A stretch of DNA of 5,799 nt from an uncultured Coriobacteriaceae bacterium. Lineage in GTDB: Bacteria; Actinomycetota; Coriobacteriia; Coriobacteriales; Eggerthellaceae. A model generated the notes under the pieces. It was not told the DNA's origin and did no database searches. It worked only from the letters and a program-made list of their open reading frames with translations. A program made the translations under genes and the position numbers. Location: the NCBI GenBank assembly GCA_902781245.1, contig CACZIP010000141.1, positions 1 through 5,799 of the forward strand, read 5' to 3'. Of this stretch, positions 4,148-5,799 are shown in pieces; the stretch's first letter is position 1, and each line of letters starts with the position of its first letter.

Positions 4148-5725
4148 CTAGAGCTCTTCGCTCAGGATCTCATCAGTATTCTTCCCGCGGGCAAGCGAGC
4201 ATTTAACGACCCAGCCGGACAACGCAACGAGGCCGATGACGTTGGGGATGACCATCAGCTGGTTGAACATGTCCTGAAGCTCCCAGACGAGGTCGTTCTG
4301 GAGCACCGAGCCGAGGAATACGAACGCTATGCCGATGATTGAGAACACGAGCACCGCCGCCTTCGTGTTCCCGTTGCGGAACAGGTAGCGCACGTTGAGC
4401 TTTGCGAACAGGTTCCACGACAAGATGGTCGAGAACGCAAAGAAAAGCAGGCAGATGGCCACGAAGACGTTTCCGAAACCAGTCGTGAAGAACGTGCCGA
4501 ATGCAAGTTGCGCCATGTTGGTCTTGGAGATGCCGATGGCGCCGGCGAGCTTGGCGGGGTCGTTCATGTCGTCGTTGGTGAGCACGGCTTCGCCGGACTC
4601 GTCGACGAGGTCGCCAGCGGCGTCGAGCGTGTAGCCCTCGACTATGGCGTCGCCCTCGGCGGCCACGAAGTCGGCGACGGTGCTGTACTTCCCGGCGTTC
4701 TCGTAGGCGGAGGCAAGCGGGCCATCGCCGACGTAGAGCACGCTGATGACGACGAGCGCGGTCATGGTGACGACCACGATCGTGTCGACGAACACGCCGA
4801 TCATAGCGACGACGCCCTGGTCATGCGGGTCCTTCACCTTGGCGAGCGCGTGGGCATGCGGAGTCGAGCCCATGCCGGCTTCGTTGGAAAACAGACCGCG
4901 CTTTGCGCCCTGCGACAGCGCTGCGATGAGTCCGAAGAAAGCTCCGCCCATGGCTGATGCCGGGTTGAGCGCGCATGTGAAGATAAGCGCGATTGCCCCA
5001 GGCAGACGACCGGCGTTCATGATGAGCAAAACGAGTCCGCCAATCAGGTAGACAACGGCCATGAGGGGGACGAGCTTCTCGGTGACCGAGGCCAGTCGAT
5101 GAACGTTGCCAATGAACACGAATCCTGCGAGCGCGGCGATGACGATGCCGACGACCCAGGTGGGGATACCCGTGGCGTTGTTCATGGTCTCGGCGATGGA
5201 GTTGGACTGGACCATGCAGCCGATGAAGCCGAGCGCCAGGATGATGGCCACCGAGAAGAACGCCGCCAGGAAGCGCCCGCCTGCGCCCTTGAACGCCGTG
5301 GTGATGTAGTACACGGGGCCGCCGTGGACTGTGCCGTCTGCGTCGACGACTTTGGTCTTCTGGGCGAGCGTCGCCTCGGCGTAATTGGTGGCCATGCCGA
5401 GCAGCGCGATAATCCACATCCAGAAGATTGCGCCGGGGCCGCCGATGAGGATAGCACCGCAGGCGCCGACGATATTTCCGGTGCCGACCTGCGCGGCGAT
5501 TGCGGTGGCAAGCGCCTGGAACGAGCTCATGTGACCGCCGTGATCGCCGCCCGAGAGCGAAAAGCCGCCGAACATCTTCTTCCATCCCTCGCCGAAGCAG
5601 CGGAACTGCACGCCCCTCGTGCGGATGGTGAAGTACAGGCCCGTGCCGATGAGCAGGATTAAAAGGACGTAGTTGGACAAATAAGAATTGACGGTCGATA
5701 CGACGTCGAGCAGTGCTGCCTCCAT
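4148..5725 (-). CDS. sodium:alanine/glycine symporter, AGCS family
   Basis: The 525-residue protein is an amino acid:cation symporter of the AGCS family (AlsT/AgcS type, LeuT-like fold), importing alanine or glycine with Na+ (or H+). About 11 hydrophobic segments are visible, the first at roughly 17-33 and the last at 488-508. Family landmarks are AAQVGTGNIVGAC (77-89), GGPGAIFWMW (95-104), GMATNYAEATLAQKTK (110-125), HGGPVYY (134-140) and SNEAGMGSTPHAHALAK (280-296). Two points are unusual. An acidic extramembrane stretch of about 70 residues (333-405, e.g. DAAGDLVDESGEA) makes it longer than the usual 440-490. The common GWxYYGE motif after FSTIL is instead SWNLFAK (436-442), as I recall from a separate clade. 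The start at 5725 follows AAGGAGG and gives a normal N-terminus; the open frame to 5791 runs through the ribosome site. It appears to be transcribed alone. Confidence 0.93.
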   Translation of the reverse strand: MEAALLDVVSTVNSYLSNYVLLILLIGTGLYFTIRTRGVQFRCFGEGWKKMFGGFSLSGGDHGGHMSSFQALATAIAAQVGTGNIVGACGAILIGGPGAIFWMWIIALLGMATNYAEATLAQKTKVVDADGTVHGGPVYYITTAFKGAGGRFLAAFFSVAIILALGFIGCMVQSNSIAETMNNATGIPTWVVGIVIAALAGFVFIGNVHRLASVTEKLVPLMAVVYLIGGLVLLIMNAGRLPGAIALIFTCALNPASAMGGAFFGLIAALSQGAKRGLFSNEAGMGSTPHAHALAKVKDPHDQGVVAMIGVFVDTIVVVTMTALVVISVLYVGDGPLASAYENAGKYSTVADFVAAEGDAIVEGYTLDAAGDLVDESGEAVLTNDDMNDPAKLAGAIGISKTNMAQLAFGTFFTTGFGNVFVAICLLFFAFSTILSWNLFAKLNVRYLFRNGNTKAAVLVFSIIGIAFVFLGSVLQNDLVWELQDMFNQLMVIPNVIGLVALSGWVVKCSLARGKNTDEILSEEL

Positions 5726-5736
5726 GAAAACGAAAA

Positions 5737-5743
5737 CCTCCTT
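5737..5743 (-). promoter_or_regulatory. ribosome binding site of the symporter gene
   Basis: AAGGAGG on the minus strand, 11 bases before the ATG at 5725, sets the start. The spacer is a little long and pyrimidine-rich. The rest of 5744-5799 shows no convincing promoter. Confidence 0.6.
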
Positions 5744-5799
5744 GCAGTAGCGGTTCAGCTCTGAAGAAGGCTTAAGCGAGCACGGATGCAATGCGAGGG

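Noticed and set aside
4508..4957. 149-residue plus-strand frame antisense to the symporter
   Set aside because: Made of repetitive Val/Gly/Asp/His codons typical of the complement of a membrane-protein gene.
1..5799. CRISPR array, toxin-antitoxin pair, defence or biosynthetic cluster
   Set aside because: No regularly spaced repeats, no paired small genes and no such domains are visible on either strand.

Overview
The window looks like chromosomal DNA from a high-GC anaerobe of the Coriobacteriia, probably an Eggerthella, Gordonibacter or Slackia relative. The basis is overall GC content, clean Shine-Dalgarno sites, an integrase N-terminus of a type I associate with gut Coriobacteriia, and a fermentation and amino-acid-uptake gene content. 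The genus is an inference. No new defence or biosynthetic system is visible. The interesting parts are rearrangement scars and structured intergenic DNA.

Layout, left to right. (1) Positions 1-98 hold a lower-GC stretch with an open frame entering from the left edge. It abuts a GyrI-like small-molecule-binding gene (minus strand, 99-659) that has lost its C-terminus, so this looks like the edge of an insertion. (2) A short REP-like palindromic repeat (719-759) separates that gene from a Nudix hydrolase (minus, 763-1452); the two may form one transcription unit. (3) A 397-bp divergent intergenic region (1453-1849) has three kinds of symmetry: a perfect 9-bp-arm palindrome, three copies of TAGGCAGAA, and a leader with four GATTGG/CCAATC modules that can pair in alternative ways. 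(4) An iron-dependent alcohol dehydrogenase (plus, 1850-3067) is followed by a good intrinsic terminator. (5) Positions 3183-4084 are the remains of an integrative element: an integrase with an in-frame internal deletion and a lost catalytic end, fused out of frame to the tail of a membrane-protein gene, then short repeats, then the 3' end of a tRNA. (6) A strong bidirectional hairpin (4093-4117) precedes an AGCS-family sodium:alanine/glycine symporter (minus, 4148-5725).

The genes do not form one pathway. The alcohol dehydrogenase probably recycles NAD(P)H during fermentation and the symporter imports small amino acids. The Nudix and GyrI-like proteins look like housekeeping, detoxification or sensing functions. 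The integrase-tRNA segment records an island that was once integrated at a tRNA and then mostly deleted.
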